Origin: Myroides odoratimimus
GTDB lineage: Bacteria > Bacteroidota > Bacteroidia > Flavobacteriales > Flavobacteriaceae
NCBI RefSeq assembly: GCF_030326305.1
Contig: NZ_JACAKB010000004.1
Coordinates: 25,519-89,518, forward strand
Length of the DNA stretch: 64,000 bases
Direction: 5' to 3'
The stretch's first letter is position 1, and each line of letters begins with the position of its first letter. The notes under the pieces are model-generated. The model had not been told where the DNA came from. It did not search any database and saw nothing but the letters and a program-made list of their open reading frames with translations. This document shows positions 7,427 through 16,967 of the stretch, one piece after another. The position numbers and the translations under genes are program-made.

Positions 7427-8380
7427 ATGGAATATTTAGATTTTGAACTTCCAATTAAAGAGCTTGAAGAACAGCTGAATAAATGTGCTTTGATCGGTGA
7501 AGAATCCGATGTTGATGTATCAGCAACTTGTAAGCAAATTGAGAAGAAATTAGAAGAAACTAAGAAGAATATATACAAAAACTTGACTGCTTGGCAGAGA
7601 GTTCAATTGTCTAGACACCCTAATAGACCTTATACATTAGATTATATTAAGGCTTTATGTGGAGATACTTTTCTAGAGCTTTTTGGTGATAGAAATGTAA
7701 AAGACGACAAAGCAATGGTAGGTGGTCTTGGTAAGATTGGTGATCAAAGTTTTATGTTCGTTGGCCAACAAAAGGGGTATAATACTAAGACTAGACAGTA
7801 TAGAAACTTCGGTATGGCTAATCCAGAAGGATATAGAAAGGCTTTACGTTTAATGCAAATGGCAGAAAAGTTTAATATTCCTATTGTTACTTTGATCGAT
7901 ACTCCAGGTGCATATCCTGGTTTAGAAGCAGAAGAACGAGGACAAGGTGAAGCTATTGCTCGTAATATCTATGAAATGTTCCGTATTAAAGTACCTATTA
8001 TTTGTATTATTGTAGGTGAAGGAGCTTCAGGAGGAGCCTTAGGTATTGGTGTTGGTGATAAAGTAACAATGTTAGAAAATACTTGGTATTCTGTAATTTC
8101 ACCGGAATCATGTTCTTCTATTTTATGGAGAAGTTGGGAATATAAAGAAAGAGCGGCAGATGCTCTTAAGTTGACTTCTTATGATATGAAGAAGAACAAA
8201 TTAGTAGATGATATCATTCCAGAACCACTGGGAGGAGCACATACTAACAGAGAAGAAACTTTCGCTACTGTTAAGAAGTATATTGTAGATACATATAGTA
8301 GTTTAGCTAAGTTATCAACAGATAAGTTAATAGAAAAACGCATGGAGAAATATTTCGAAATGGGTGAGTATAAAGACTAG
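7427..8380 (+). CDS. accA: Acetyl-CoA carboxylase carboxyltransferase, alpha subunit
   Basis: The 317-aa length matches the family. The N-terminal helix pair ([17 protein letters not shown]...) is followed by the crotonase-like carboxyltransferase domain with LFGDR, the [19 protein letters not shown] segment that helps bind the carboxylated biotin, and the oxyanion-forming [12 protein letters not shown]. With AccD it moves the carboxyl group from biotin-BCCP to acetyl-CoA in the first step of fatty-acid synthesis. It stands in its own transcript: promoter box before it and terminator after it. The only other biotin gene in the window is birA. Confidence 0.98.
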   Translation: MEYLDFELPIKELEEQLNKCALIGEESDVDVSATCKQIEKKLEETKKNIYKNLTAWQRVQLSRHPNRPYTLDYIKALCGDTFLELFGDRNVKDDKAMVGGLGKIGDQSFMFVGQQKGYNTKTRQYRNFGMANPEGYRKALRLMQMAEKFNIPIVTLIDTPGAYPGLEAEERGQGEAIARNIYEMFRIKVPIICIIVGEGASGGALGIGVGDKVTMLENTWYSVISPESCSSILWRSWEYKERAADALKLTSYDMKKNKLVDDIIPEPLGGAHTNREETFATVKKYIVDTYSSLAKLSTDKLIEKRMEKYFEMGEYKD

Positions 8381-8402
8381 TTCTGACTATATAGTAATAT
8401 TA

Positions 8403-8433
8403 AAATCCGAGAGTCTTTCTCGGATTTTTTTTT
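8403..8433 (+). terminator. Terminator of accA
   Basis: Hairpin ATCCGAGA/TCTCGGAT with a 4-base loop, followed by nine T residues, starting about 25 bases after the accA stop. Confidence 0.85.
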
Positions 8434-8515
8434 CACTAATTATTAGTTATCTTATTAACAAGCTAATTGTATAAATTAGAATTGAGTTATCATCAAAAAG
8501 AATTAATTTCGCATT

Positions 8516-10093
8516 ATGGAACAAGCAAAAGAATTTAGACCAAAGCAATCTTTTTCTAGAGAAGTCGTGTCTTTAGAGAAAGGAAAACTTCCACCACAGG
8601 CTATTGATTTAGAAGAGGCTGTGTTGGGAGCCATGATGATTGATAAGAAAGGTATTGATGAGGTTATTGATATATTACAACCTGATGCTTTCTATAAAGA
8701 CGCTCACAAACATATTTTTGAAGCAATCGATCAATTATTCGTGAGTAATCAACCGATAGATTTATTAACTGTATCTACGCAATTGCGTAAAAATGGTAAA
8801 TTAGATCAAGTGGGAGGTGATTACTATTTGGTTAGTCTTACACAAAAGATTACTTCTTCTGCACATATTGAATTCCATTCACGTATTATTTTACAGAAAT
8901 TCATTCAACGTAGTTTGATTCGTATTTCGAATGAAATAATTGAAGATGCTTATGATGAGACAAGTGATGTATTTGACTTATTAGATAAAGCTGAATCTAG
9001 ATTATATGAGGTAACTCAAGGAAATATAAAGAAAAGTTCGGAGACAGCTCAGTCTTTAGTGGCACAAGCAAAGAAGAGAATTGAGGAAATCAGTACTAAA
9101 GAAGGACTAAGTGGATTAGCAACAGGTTTCCATAAGCTAGATGAACTTACTTCCGGGTGGCAACCAAGTGACTTGATTATTATAGCAGCTCGTCCTGGTA
9201 TGGGAAAAACAGCTTTTGTATTATCGATGGCTAGAAATATCGCTATTGAGACTGGTGCAGGTGTTGCAGTTTTCTCATTAGAGATGTCTTCTGTACAGTT
9301 GATTACACGTCTTATTTCTTCTGAGACAGGATTGTCTTCGGAGAAATTGCGTACTGGTAAATTAGAAACACACGAGTGGGAACAACTAAACGTAAAAGTA
9401 AAAGACTTAGAGCGCGCTCCTCTATATATAGATGATACTCCGTCTTTATCTATTTTTGACTTACGTGCTAAAGCTCGTCGTTTAGCTTCTCAACACGGAA
9501 TAAAATTAATTATTATTGATTACTTGCAGTTGATGACAGCTGGAGGGAATTCTAAGGGGGGAGGAAACCGTGAGCAAGAGATTTCTACTATCTCAAGAAC
9601 GCTTAAGGCATTAGCAAAAGAGTTAGATGTACCTGTTATTGCTTTATCACAGTTATCTCGTGCTGTGGAGACACGTGGTGCTTCTAAAAGGCCTTTATTA
9701 TCCGATTTAAGGGAGTCTGGAGCGATTGAGCAAGATGCGGATATTGTATCGTTTATCTATCGTCCAGAGTACTATAAGATTGAAGAATGGGATGATGAGG
9801 AAAGAAGTCCTACAGCTGGACAAGCAGAATTTATTGTTGCAAAACACAGAAATGGTGGACTAGATAACATTCGCTTAAAATTCTTAGGACAATTCGGTAA
9901 ATTTGATAATTTAGATGATGATGTTATTGGATTTGGTAATACATTCTCTTCAGCAATGAATGATCAAGAGGGAGGAGACTATAGACAGAATTTTGTTGGG
10001 AATTTACCATCTGGTGATTCTGTATTTGGTTCTGCTCCTAATCAAGGTGGTTACCAAGGAGGCTATCAGAATGATGATGATGTTCCTTTTTAA
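8516..10093 (+). CDS. dnaB: Replicative DNA helicase
   Basis: The 525-aa protein has the DnaB plan: an N-terminal primase-interacting helical domain (DLEEAVLGAMMID...FY.D.H..IF.AI), a linker, and a RecA-like ATPase domain with Walker A AARPGMGKTAF at about residue 225, Walker B LIIIDYLQLM, and the DnaB hallmark LSQLSRAVE followed by SDLRESGAIEQDAD. It unwinds DNA at the fork as a hexamer. The last 60 residues are a low-complexity Gly/Asn/Asp tail ending DDDVPF, reminiscent of SSB-like acidic tips. It has its own terminator. Confidence 0.98.
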   Translation: MEQAKEFRPKQSFSREVVSLEKGKLPPQAIDLEEAVLGAMMIDKKGIDEVIDILQPDAFYKDAHKHIFEAIDQLFVSNQPIDLLTVSTQLRKNGKLDQVGGDYYLVSLTQKITSSAHIEFHSRIILQKFIQRSLIRISNEIIEDAYDETSDVFDLLDKAESRLYEVTQGNIKKSSETAQSLVAQAKKRIEEISTKEGLSGLATGFHKLDELTSGWQPSDLIIIAARPGMGKTAFVLSMARNIAIETGAGVAVFSLEMSSVQLITRLISSETGLSSEKLRTGKLETHEWEQLNVKVKDLERAPLYIDDTPSLSIFDLRAKARRLASQHGIKLIIIDYLQLMTAGGNSKGGGNREQEISTISRTLKALAKELDVPVIALSQLSRAVETRGASKRPLLSDLRESGAIEQDADIVSFIYRPEYYKIEEWDDEERSPTAGQAEFIVAKHRNGGLDNIRLKFLGQFGKFDNLDDDVIGFGNTFSSAMNDQEGGDYRQNFVGNLPSGDSVFGSAPNQGGYQGGYQNDDDVPF

Positions 10094-10103
10094 CTATATA
10101 TAC

Positions 10104-10139
10104 AAAAAAACGCCTACTTTATAAAGTAGGCGTTTTTTT
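10104..10139. terminator. Bidirectional terminator between dnaB and the SOD-like gene
   Basis: The inverted repeat ACGCCTACTTTA/TAAAGTAGGCGT is bracketed by an A-run and a T-run, serving the converging genes on both sides. Confidence 0.88.
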
Positions 10140-10153
10140 GTATATAAGAAGTC

Positions 10154-10957
10154 TTATTGTTGAACTTGTGTAACAGGATTTACTGTAATAACCTTAGGCC
10201 TATAAAGCTTATTAGCATAGTCCCAATTTAAATGCTTAAAACACATTTCTAAATAGGCTGTAATATCTTCTTCATAAGTAGGATAATAGGCATGTTCCCA
10301 TAAATCTATTCCTAAAAGAGGACTTCCTTTGGCTACTTCAGGCATCATAGGAGATTCGTTATTTACAGTTGTCACAACTTGTAGTGTTCCATTTACCTGT
10401 ACTAACCATAACCAACCTGAACCAATTAAAGCATTTCCTTGAGCTATAAATTCTTTCTTAAACTCTGCCATAGAACCAAAAGATTCTGTTATAGCATTTT
10501 TAAGACTCTCATTAGGAGCTTTTTCTTCTAAGGGAGATATAGAGCGCCAATAGATATTATGATTGTAATATGCTCCTGAAAGATTTTTGAGCTTAGGATA
10601 ATTGTTGTCAATCTTGGAAACTAGTCCTGATATACTATCTCTTTCAAATTGAGTACCGTGTACTGATGTATTTAATTTATTCGTATAGCTAAGGTGGTAT
10701 TTATCATAATGTATATAAACACTTTCTGGCTTTAGTATATCAACATAATCACTAAAACTATAACCAATACCTTGCATTTCAAAAGGGCCTTGTTTAGTTT
10801 TTATAGTATTAGGATCTGGAAAGTTAGAACTTTTAGTAATAAAAGACTCTCTTTCTGGAATCTGTACTTCTGTTAGTTCTTCCTTATTATTACAAGATGT
10901 AAGTAGGAGACTGTTCAGAGCGATTATGATGATTAAAGTTACCTTAAGCTTTTTCAT
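10154..10957 (-). CDS. Exported Fe/Mn superoxide dismutase-family lipoprotein
   Basis: The 267-aa protein has a lipoprotein signal (lipobox LLTSC, Cys22), a roughly 40-residue linker, and a complete Fe/Mn-SOD fold. All four metal ligands can be placed: His83, His133 (in YNHNIYW), Asp218 and His222 (in DLWEHAYY); the gateway tyrosine is Tyr91. The usual second-shell Gln is missing: the FeSOD position (Q69) is Ala129 and the MnSOD position (Q146) is Asn200. It may therefore be a dismutase with shifted redox properties or a non-dismutase metal protein; this is inference. It is the last gene of the LUD-cdsA-psd-ACBP cluster, overlapping the ACBP gene by 14 bp. Confidence 0.85.
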   Translation of the reverse strand: MKKLKVTLIIIIALNSLLLTSCNNKEELTEVQIPERESFITKSSNFPDPNTIKTKQGPFEMQGIGYSFSDYVDILKPESVYIHYDKYHLSYTNKLNTSVHGTQFERDSISGLVSKIDNNYPKLKNLSGAYYNHNIYWRSISPLEEKAPNESLKNAITESFGSMAEFKKEFIAQGNALIGSGWLWLVQVNGTLQVVTTVNNESPMMPEVAKGSPLLGIDLWEHAYYPTYEEDITAYLEMCFKHLNWDYANKLYRPKVITVNPVTQVQQ

Positions 10958-11216
10958 TACTTAATATTTCTTTTGCTAGTTTGATATATTCTAACTTAGC
11001 TTCTTCTATTGTTAAATGACTTACTTGTGTCCAAGCATTAAATTTAAAAGCACGTTTAAGATCACTAGACATATCTTCGAAATCTTGGTGGCTCAGTCCA
11101 TTTGTAGCTTGTTTGTAGAAAGCATAGATACGCAACATGACATCAGGAGGAAGGTTCTTAGCCTCTCTTGAAATTCGCTCGTATGCTTCTGTAAAATCTA
11201 AATCTAAATTGCTCAT
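10944..11216 (-). CDS. Acyl-CoA-binding protein
   Basis: The 90-aa product is a compact four-helix ACBP: LPPDVMLRIYAFYKQAT, then a short loop and the KFNAWTQ segment with the conserved Trp, then a final helix. These proteins bind medium/long acyl-CoA esters in the cytosol with the conserved Tyr and Lys residues of the YxxYKQA region. It lies 3 bp after psd and overlaps the SOD-like gene, so acyl-CoA handling is co-transcribed with phospholipid synthesis (cdsA, psd). Confidence 0.92.
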   Translation of the reverse strand: MSNLDLDFTEAYERISREAKNLPPDVMLRIYAFYKQATNGLSHQDFEDMSSDLKRAFKFNAWTQVSHLTIEEAKLEYIKLAKEILSNEKA

Positions 11217-11219
11217 TAT

Positions 11220-11873
11220 TTACTTGTGCGCAATAACAGTTTTATTACCAATTGCTTTTTGATTTAATACCACATCAACTTTTGTGCCTAATGGTAAATA
11301 TAGGTCTACTCTTGAACCGAATTTAATAAATCCAGCATCAGTACCTTGTACTACTTGCATACCTGGTTTAGCATAGTTAACGATACGTTTAGCTAATGCT
11401 CCTGCAATCTGTCTGTACATAACTTCTCCAAAAACTGGATTCTCAACTACCACTGTAGTACGTTCGTTTTCTTCACTAGCTTTTGGATGCCATGCTACTA
11501 GGTATTTACCTGCATGATATTGACTATATTTGATAAGTCCACTTAGTGCGTAGCGTGTTACGTGTACGTTGATAGGGGACATAAATACAGATACCATTAA
11601 TCTTTTGTCTTTAAAGTATTCTGGTTCATATACCTCTTCTATAACAACAACTTTACCATCTACTGGTGCTAAGATTTTATTATCATCAGCTGTTACAGTT
11701 CTGTCAGGGTTTCTAAAGAATTGTAATATTAGAAGTAAAAAGATTAATACTATAGATTGCAGGACTACTCTTAGCCATGGAATACTAGCACATAACACAT
11801 CAGCTAAAACTACTAATACAGCAGCTATTACTAATGAAAAGAAAATGATTTTAGTTCCTTCTTTGTGAAACAT
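11220..11873 (-). CDS. psd: Phosphatidylserine decarboxylase, short form
   Basis: The 217-aa protein belongs to the short PSD class. Two N-terminal membrane helices (about residues 8-45) precede the decarboxylase domain with ILAPVDGKVV, FMSPINVHVTR and the C-terminal KFGSRVDLYLP. The Gly-Ser pair in FGS is the expected self-cleavage site that produces the pyruvoyl cofactor on the small subunit. It makes phosphatidylethanolamine from phosphatidylserine at the inner membrane. It follows cdsA with a 2-bp gap, matching the pathway order CDP-diacylglycerol to PE. Confidence 0.95.
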   Translation of the reverse strand: MFHKEGTKIIFFSLVIAAVLVVLADVLCASIPWLRVVLQSIVLIFLLLILQFFRNPDRTVTADDNKILAPVDGKVVVIEEVYEPEYFKDKRLMVSVFMSPINVHVTRYALSGLIKYSQYHAGKYLVAWHPKASEENERTTVVVENPVFGEVMYRQIAGALAKRIVNYAKPGMQVVQGTDAGFIKFGSRVDLYLPLGTKVDVVLNQKAIGNKTVIAHK

Positions 11874-11875
11874 AG

Positions 11876-12676
11876 TTATAAAATTTGATATATTAAATAC
11901 AAAAACGGTGCTACAAATATAACACTATCTAATCGATCTAGAATTCCACCATGCCCAGGCATGATAGAACCGCTGTCCTTTACGCCAGCCTCCCTTTTGA
12001 AATGAGATTCTACTAAATCTCCAATCGTTCCAAAAATGCTGACAAAAATAGCACTACTTATCCAAATTACAATATTAAAAAAGTCAAAATATTGACTTAA
12101 GATCGTTCCTGCAATAATTGTAAACAACATTCCTCCTAGAAAACCTTCTATTGTTTTCTTAGGTGATATTCTTTCGAATAACTTATTTTTACCAAATTTC
12201 TTTCCTGTGATATAAGCAAAAGTATCATTAGTCCAAATCATTATTAAAATACCAATAATTATTTGTGGTACATATATTGGTTGATTACCATCTTTGACAA
12301 ATGGCAAATATTGAAGTGTAACAAATGATGATATTACATAACCTAAGAATATAATCATTTTGATAGGAAATGATCTATTCGGTTTTTTTGTAGTAAATAA
12401 TTCAGCTAGTAATGCAAGTAGTACTACAGCTGAGAATATTGCTATCGCATTAATAGGTAATATATCTCTATTCCACGCTAGACATGCAGAGGCCATAAGA
12501 GAGATAATCATAGCTAATGATTTTGGTAGCTTGATTAGTTTTGCAAATTCATAGGATGCAATGAACATAAATGCTCCGAAAAGAATTTCAAAGCTAGTAG
12601 GTGAGTACAATGTTGCTCCAATCAAAAGCGCAATGTATACAACGCCTGATATTGCTCGAGTAACAGTTTCTGACAT
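11876..12676 (-). CDS. cdsA: Phosphatidate cytidylyltransferase
   Basis: The 266-aa integral membrane enzyme has about eight helices and the CDP-diglyceride synthetase signature near residues 225-250: [22 protein letters not shown]. It converts phosphatidic acid and CTP to CDP-diacylglycerol. [16 protein letters not shown] in the middle carries the catalytic Asp region. It follows the LUD gene after 1 bp and precedes psd by 2 bp. Confidence 0.96.
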   Translation of the reverse strand: MSETVTRAISGVVYIALLIGATLYSPTSFEILFGAFMFIASYEFAKLIKLPKSLAMIISLMASACLAWNRDILPINAIAIFSAVVLLALLAELFTTKKPNRSFPIKMIIFLGYVISSFVTLQYLPFVKDGNQPIYVPQIIIGILIMIWTNDTFAYITGKKFGKNKLFERISPKKTIEGFLGGMLFTIIAGTILSQYFDFFNIVIWISSAIFVSIFGTIGDLVESHFKREAGVKDSGSIMPGHGGILDRLDSVIFVAPFLYLIYQIL

Positions 12677-12677
12677 A

Positions 12678-13289
12678 TTATAGATCTTCTAAAAGTAATA
12701 AATACAAATTCTTGGGAGTTCTACCATAACTTAAAAAATCGCTTTCATTGGTAGACTGTTTGAAGCAATTAAATGTTGTAATGTTACTAGGTAGTGCACT
12801 ACCATATTTTCTTTTGATTTCTCTTAAGCCATCACTTTTTGTTCTAGTCATTTGACTAGTCTTAGCTAGGACTACAATATTATCTGGTAAATCATGAGCT
12901 TTATTATTCTTAATTTGTTTATCACAAAAAAGAATAGAACCATCTTCAGCTATTAAGTTTTCACACCCAGAGAAAAAGAAAGTTGGGTTCTTTACTTCGC
13001 CATATTTTATATTGTTCTCTTGTAGCATAGAGTACAGAGGACTTTCATACGTTTGGGCTTCTGTTTCAAACCAATCATTCTCTACGAGAATATTGATAAA
13101 AGATTCATTTAATTCATCTAATGTTTCGCAGTATAAGAACTTGCCTCCATTCTCTTTAAAGTTTAAAGTAAAAAGTTCATCCACAGGAAGTTTTTCTTCA
13201 GGTAAGTATTGACTTTTATGCACAGCAGGGTTTTCCTCTACTGGGTCAGAAGGTTGAAATACTTTTAATAACTTCTTGAAAAAACTCAT
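12678..13289 (-). CDS. LUD-domain protein (LutC/YkgG-like)
   Basis: The 203-aa protein resembles the LUD (LutB/LutC) family: a central [29 protein letters not shown] segment (key residues L..DK......LPDNIVV.AK) and a C-terminal [14 protein letters not shown] in place of the usual GP.....LIL. LutC proteins are part of an Fe-S lactate oxidation complex, but no lutA/lutB is nearby and the protein is encoded with lipid genes. Such stand-alone LUD genes beside ftsH/cdsA are frequent in Flavobacteriia by my recollection; their role is not established. Confidence 0.75.
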   Translation of the reverse strand: MSFFKKLLKVFQPSDPVEENPAVHKSQYLPEEKLPVDELFTLNFKENGGKFLYCETLDELNESFINILVENDWFETEAQTYESPLYSMLQENNIKYGEVKNPTFFFSGCENLIAEDGSILFCDKQIKNNKAHDLPDNIVVLAKTSQMTRTKSDGLREIKRKYGSALPSNITTFNCFKQSTNESDFLSYGRTPKNLYLLLLEDL

Positions 13290-13328
13290 ATTAAAATAAA
13301 CTCCGATGAAATAAATTGATTAAGTATT

Positions 13329-13336
13329 CAAAGATA
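13329..13336 (-). promoter_or_regulatory. -7 element for the LUD-cdsA-psd-ACBP-SOD operon
   Basis: On the minus strand TATCTTTG lies 40 bases before the LUD start and just beyond the ftsH terminator, suggesting that the lipid cluster is transcribed independently of ftsH. Confidence 0.5.
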
Positions 13337-13338
13337 AA

Positions 13339-13378
13339 AAAAATCTTAACTTAAAGTTGCCTTTAGGTTAAGATTTTT
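13339..13378 (-). terminator. Terminator of ftsH
   Basis: On the minus strand AAAATCTTAAC/GTTAAGATTTT forms a stem around a 16-base loop containing a second small inverted repeat (CCTAAAGG/CTTTAAG), followed by a T-run. Confidence 0.65.
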
Positions 13379-13403
13379 AATGTTTATAGAGGTCGAGTCT
13401 CTA

Positions 13404-15368
13404 TTATTCTATGTTATCTTCAGTTTTTGTTTCAGTAGTTAGATTTACTTCTACTGCTCCTTCTTTATCAAAGGGCCTTGGACCAAAGATGTTTTCTAAA
13501 TCTTGTTTGAAAATTACTTCTTTTTCACAAAGCAAATCTGCTAGTTGTACTAGCTTATCTCTGTTTTCTGACAAGATAGAAATAGCTCTTTCGTATTGAC
13601 CTTCTATTAGAGTAGATATCTCTTGGTCTATTACACGAGCAGTTTCTTCTGAATATGGTTTAGCGAAGCTGTATTCACTTTGTCCAGACGAATCATAATA
13701 AGTGATATTACCTAATTTTTCGTTCAGACCGTAGATTGTAACCATAGCTTTAGCTTGTTTAGTTACTTTCTCTAAGTCGCTTAATGCTCCAGTAGATATC
13801 TTGTCGAAGATAATCTTTTCAGCAGCACGTCCTCCCATAGTAGCACACATTTCGTCTAACATTTGTTCTGTTCTCACGATTTGTCTTTCTGTAGGTAGAT
13901 ACCATGCAGCTCCTAAGCTCTGTCCTCTCGGAACGATGGTTACTTTCACTAGTGGAGAAGCGTGCTCACACATCCAGCTTACTGTAGCGTGACCTGCCTC
14001 ATGTATAGCGATAGCATATTTCTCTTCAGGAGAGATGATTTTGTTTTTCTTCTCTAGACCTCCGATGATTCTATCTACAGCGTCTAAGAAGTCTTGCATA
14101 TCTACTTCTTTTTTATCTTTACGAGCAGCTGTTAATGCAGCTTCGTTACATACGTTAGCAATATCTGCTCCAGAGAAACCTGGTGTTTGTTTAGATAAGA
14201 AGTCGATATCTAAGTTGTCAACTTTTTTAATATTGCGCAAGTGTACTTTAAAGATAGCTTCACGCTCTTTAACGTCTGGTAAGTCTACATAGATCTGTCT
14301 GTCAAAACGTCCAGCTCTAAGTAGTGCTTTATCTAAAATCTCAGCGCGGTTAGTAGCTGCTAATACGATAACGTTAGTATTAGAACCAAAACCATCCATC
14401 TCTGTTAGTAATTGGTTTAATGTGTTTTCTCTTTCGTCGTTAGATCCAGAGAAGTTACTCTTACCACGAGCGCGTCCTACAGCATCGATCTCATCAATAA
14501 AGATAATGGCTGGAGATTTCTCTTTAGCTTGTTTAAATAAGTCTCTTACACGAGAAGCACCTACTCCTACGAACATCTCTACGAAATCAGATCCCGAAAG
14601 AGAGAAGAATGGAACTTGCGCCTCACCAGCAACAGCTTTTGCTAATAAAGTCTTACCTGTACCAGGAGGTCCTACTAATAGCGCTCCTTTAGGTATCTTA
14701 CCTCCGATAGAAGTATATTTTTCAGGGTTCTTTAAGAATTCAACGATTTCAACGATTTCTTCTTTTGCACCCTCTAATCCAGCTACATCTTTAAAGCTAA
14801 CTTTAATGTCGTTTTTCTCGTCAAATAATTTTGCTTTAGATTTTCCGATAGAGAAGATTTGACCTCCGCCACCAGCTCCTCCACCACCAGTCATTCTTCT
14901 CATCATGAATAACCAGAATCCGATGATGATGATGATAGGTAAGAAGCTAATTAGGATATCTCCCCAGTTACTTTCAGGTTCAGATTTATATTCTTTAATT
15001 TTTCCTTCAGTAGTAGCTTTGTCTAGTTTTTCTTGAAACAATTTAGAATCTCCAATGTCAGTTAAGAATTGAGGTCCTGCATTTTCTCTTCCAAGTATAT
15101 TGTTTTTGTTTAGATCTTCAAACTCTTTGCTCTTTTGAGCTTCTGGTGTTAAATAAACTTTAGCTACAGAACGGCTAAAGTCAATTCTTTCTACATATCC
15201 TTTATCTACATATTCATATAGCTTAGAAAGCCCCAATTGTCTTGAGTTTCCAAAGCTGCTCCCATTAGTAAGGAAATTTATCACCAAGATAATCACCAAG
15301 ATACTACCATATAATACCCATGGATTAAATCTTGATTTATTTTGGTTAGGTTTCATATTTTCCGACAT
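13404..15368 (-). CDS. ftsH: ATP-dependent zinc metalloprotease FtsH
   Basis: The 654-aa membrane-anchored AAA+ protease has two membrane helices (about residues 17-35 and 137-155) around a periplasmic domain, a glycine-rich cytosolic linker, Walker A GPPGTGKT (about residue 230), Walker B IIFIDEID, the second region of homology ATNR...LLR.GRFDR, and the zinc site HEAGH (about residue 457) with the third-ligand region further on. It degrades misfolded and unstable membrane proteins as a hexamer. It starts 18 bp after rsfS on the same strand and ends in a terminator. Confidence 0.98.
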   Translation of the reverse strand: MSENMKPNQNKSRFNPWVLYGSILVIILVINFLTNGSSFGNSRQLGLSKLYEYVDKGYVERIDFSRSVAKVYLTPEAQKSKEFEDLNKNNILGRENAGPQFLTDIGDSKLFQEKLDKATTEGKIKEYKSEPESNWGDILISFLPIIIIIGFWLFMMRRMTGGGGAGGGGQIFSIGKSKAKLFDEKNDIKVSFKDVAGLEGAKEEIVEIVEFLKNPEKYTSIGGKIPKGALLVGPPGTGKTLLAKAVAGEAQVPFFSLSGSDFVEMFVGVGASRVRDLFKQAKEKSPAIIFIDEIDAVGRARGKSNFSGSNDERENTLNQLLTEMDGFGSNTNVIVLAATNRAEILDKALLRAGRFDRQIYVDLPDVKEREAIFKVHLRNIKKVDNLDIDFLSKQTPGFSGADIANVCNEAALTAARKDKKEVDMQDFLDAVDRIIGGLEKKNKIISPEEKYAIAIHEAGHATVSWMCEHASPLVKVTIVPRGQSLGAAWYLPTERQIVRTEQMLDEMCATMGGRAAEKIIFDKISTGALSDLEKVTKQAKAMVTIYGLNEKLGNITYYDSSGQSEYSFAKPYSEETARVIDQEISTLIEGQYERAISILSENRDKLVQLADLLCEKEVIFKQDLENIFGPRPFDKEGAVEVNLTTETKTEDNIE

Positions 15369-15386
15369 GAAATTTTGGTTTAGTGG

Positions 15387-15758
15387 TTAATACTGGCTGT
15401 CAATAGTAGTGATTTTAGCGTCTCCCCATAAGCTTTCAATGTTGTAAAATTCACGAATGTGTTTTTGGAACACGTGTACAACAACGTTTACATAGTCCAT
15501 TAAAATCCATTCTGCATTATCTTCACCTTCTACGTGCCAAGGTTTATCACGTAATTCTTTAGAGACTAATTTTTGTACAGAACCTGAAATGGCATTAACT
15601 TGAGTGTTAGAGTTACCATCAGCTATGATAAAGTAATCGCAAGGAGTGTTGTCTATTTCTCTTAAATCGATTATTGTAATGTTTTCACCTTTAACTGATT
15701 CTATCCCTTTTACAATGTTTGCAATCAATTCGTCGTTATTAATATTTTTGTCTGCCAT
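15387..15758 (-). CDS. rsfS: Ribosomal silencing factor RsfS
   Basis: The 123-aa protein matches the RsfS/Iojap family in length and motifs: NITIIDLREIDNTPCDYFIIADGNSNTQ.. near the start, PWHVEGEDNAEWILMDYVNVVVHVF in the middle, and FYNIESLWGDA at the end (key residues W.VEG....W.L.DY..V.VH.F). It binds uL14 on the 50S subunit and blocks subunit joining when nutrients are short. It heads the rsfS-ftsH transcript; a minus-strand TATATTTG box lies upstream. Confidence 0.96.
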   Translation of the reverse strand: MADKNINNDELIANIVKGIESVKGENITIIDLREIDNTPCDYFIIADGNSNTQVNAISGSVQKLVSKELRDKPWHVEGEDNAEWILMDYVNVVVHVFQKHIREFYNIESLWGDAKITTIDSQY

Positions 15759-15814
15759 TTATTTTTTGTCTTATTTTATTCTAGTTTAAATGTAATGTTT
15801 GCTAATTTTGGATT

Positions 15815-15822
15815 CAAATATA
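15815..15822 (-). promoter_or_regulatory. -7 element of rsfS-ftsH
   Basis: On the minus strand TATATTTG sits 57 bases before the rsfS ATG in the divergent rsfS/birA spacer and matches TAnnTTTG. Confidence 0.5.
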
Positions 15823-15857
15823 ATGAAATCGATCAGATTAGTCTATAATTATTTTAC

Positions 15858-16589
15858 ATGAATATTATCAAACTCGATGCCATAGGGTCAACGAATACTT
15901 ATTTGAAGGAAATATTAACGCATTCCAATCTTGAAAACTTTACTGTTGTTGTAACTGAAAATCAATTTCAAGGAAAAGGACAAAGAGGTAGTGTATGGAA
16001 AGGAGAAGTAGGTACTAGCCTTACATTTAGTGTGTTAGTGAAGGATCTGTTAGAGACTCCTGAGCATGTTTTTGATTTAAATGTTCTTGTTGTATTAAGC
16101 GTTTATTCAGGGATTAAAAAGTTATATAATCTGCCATTTAGCATAAAATGGCCAAACGACATATTGTCATATAATAAGAAGATAGGTGGCATTTTGATTG
16201 AAAATATTATCAAAGCTTCAGGAGAAACACTGTCAGTAGTAGGAATAGGTATAAATGCTAACCAAGAAAACTTCGATCAATTACCTCAAGCGACCTCTTT
16301 ATTCAAATTATGCGGTAAAAAAGTGAATAAAGATGAAGTAATGCATGCTATATTGGCTTCACTGAAAGAGTACTGTCAGAAGTATGTCACTTTAGGTAGC
16401 TCATTTATATGGGAAGAGTATCATCGTAACTTATATCGTATTAATATTCCTAGTGTTTTTGAACTACCTAGCGGTGTTCGCTTTATGGGGATTATACTAG
16501 GAGTGACAAAAAATGGATTACTACGAGTGAAAAAAGAAGATGATAGTATAGCACTATTTGATATCAAACAAGTAAAGTTATTATACTAA
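15858..16589 (+). CDS. birA: Biotin--[acetyl-CoA carboxylase] ligase, class I (no DNA-binding domain)
   Basis: The 243-aa enzyme starts directly with the catalytic domain: GSTN near residue 10, the biotinyl-AMP loop QGKGQRGSVW (about residues 38-47), and KWPNDI...KK.GGILIEN (about residues 95-120), followed by the small C-terminal SH3-like domain (GVTKNGLLRVKKEDDSIALF). It lacks the N-terminal winged helix of E. coli BirA, so it can biotinylate the AccB carrier but should not act as a repressor. It is transcribed divergently from rsfS. Confidence 0.96.
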   Translation: MNIIKLDAIGSTNTYLKEILTHSNLENFTVVVTENQFQGKGQRGSVWKGEVGTSLTFSVLVKDLLETPEHVFDLNVLVVLSVYSGIKKLYNLPFSIKWPNDILSYNKKIGGILIENIIKASGETLSVVGIGINANQENFDQLPQATSLFKLCGKKVNKDEVMHAILASLKEYCQKYVTLGSSFIWEEYHRNLYRINIPSVFELPSGVRFMGIILGVTKNGLLRVKKEDDSIALFDIKQVKLLY

Positions 16590-16929
16590 TCAATAAAGAG
16601 TAGGCAGTGCTCCTGCTTCGTGTCAGTACTGTCAGAAAGTATATGACCACTCTCTATATGGCTACAAAGTAGTAAGAACTAGCTAAACTGTATGGATAGG
16701 CAATATCTCAGGACTAGTTGTTTGTATATTACTTTATGGCTCTTATGTTTGTGTCTTGTTTTAAACTTATACGGGAAGTGTATTTAGTGATAGTCTGATA
16801 AGTAGGTGATGACTGCGTTATATTCTACATTTTAACGGAGTGAGTACAGACTCATAGCGGACTTACTACGGACTCATTTGCTACTAGATAGTAACATGAC
16901 TGAACTAAAATAGGAAGGAAACAAACAAG
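16590..16929. other. Non-coding spacer between birA and msrB with an imperfect tandem repeat
   Basis: This 340-bp spacer follows the birA stop and precedes the terminator of msrB. No open frame looks coding. It contains two tandem copies of a 20-mer of the form CGGA.T.A.TAC.GACTCAT (16836-16855 and 16858-16877; 16 of 20 positions agree). No promoter is needed here because both flanking genes end at this spacer. It could be a decayed gene or element. Confidence 0.5.
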
Positions 16930-16959
16930 AAAGAGAATAATGAAACCATTATTCTCTTT
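16930..16959 (-). terminator. Terminator of msrB
   Basis: Perfect 13-bp stem AAAGAGAATAATG/CATTATTCTCTTT with a 4-base loop; on the minus strand a T-rich stretch follows. It lies 8 bases after the msrB stop. Confidence 0.8.
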
Positions 16960-16967
16960 ATCTATAT

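Noticed and set aside
11569-11868. 99-codon frame opposite psd
   Set aside because: Antisense to an unmistakable phosphatidylserine decarboxylase gene.
14422-14862. 146-codon frame opposite ftsH
   Set aside because: It mirrors the conserved AAA domain of ftsH, which explains the length of the open antisense frame; the serine-rich product has no recognisable features.
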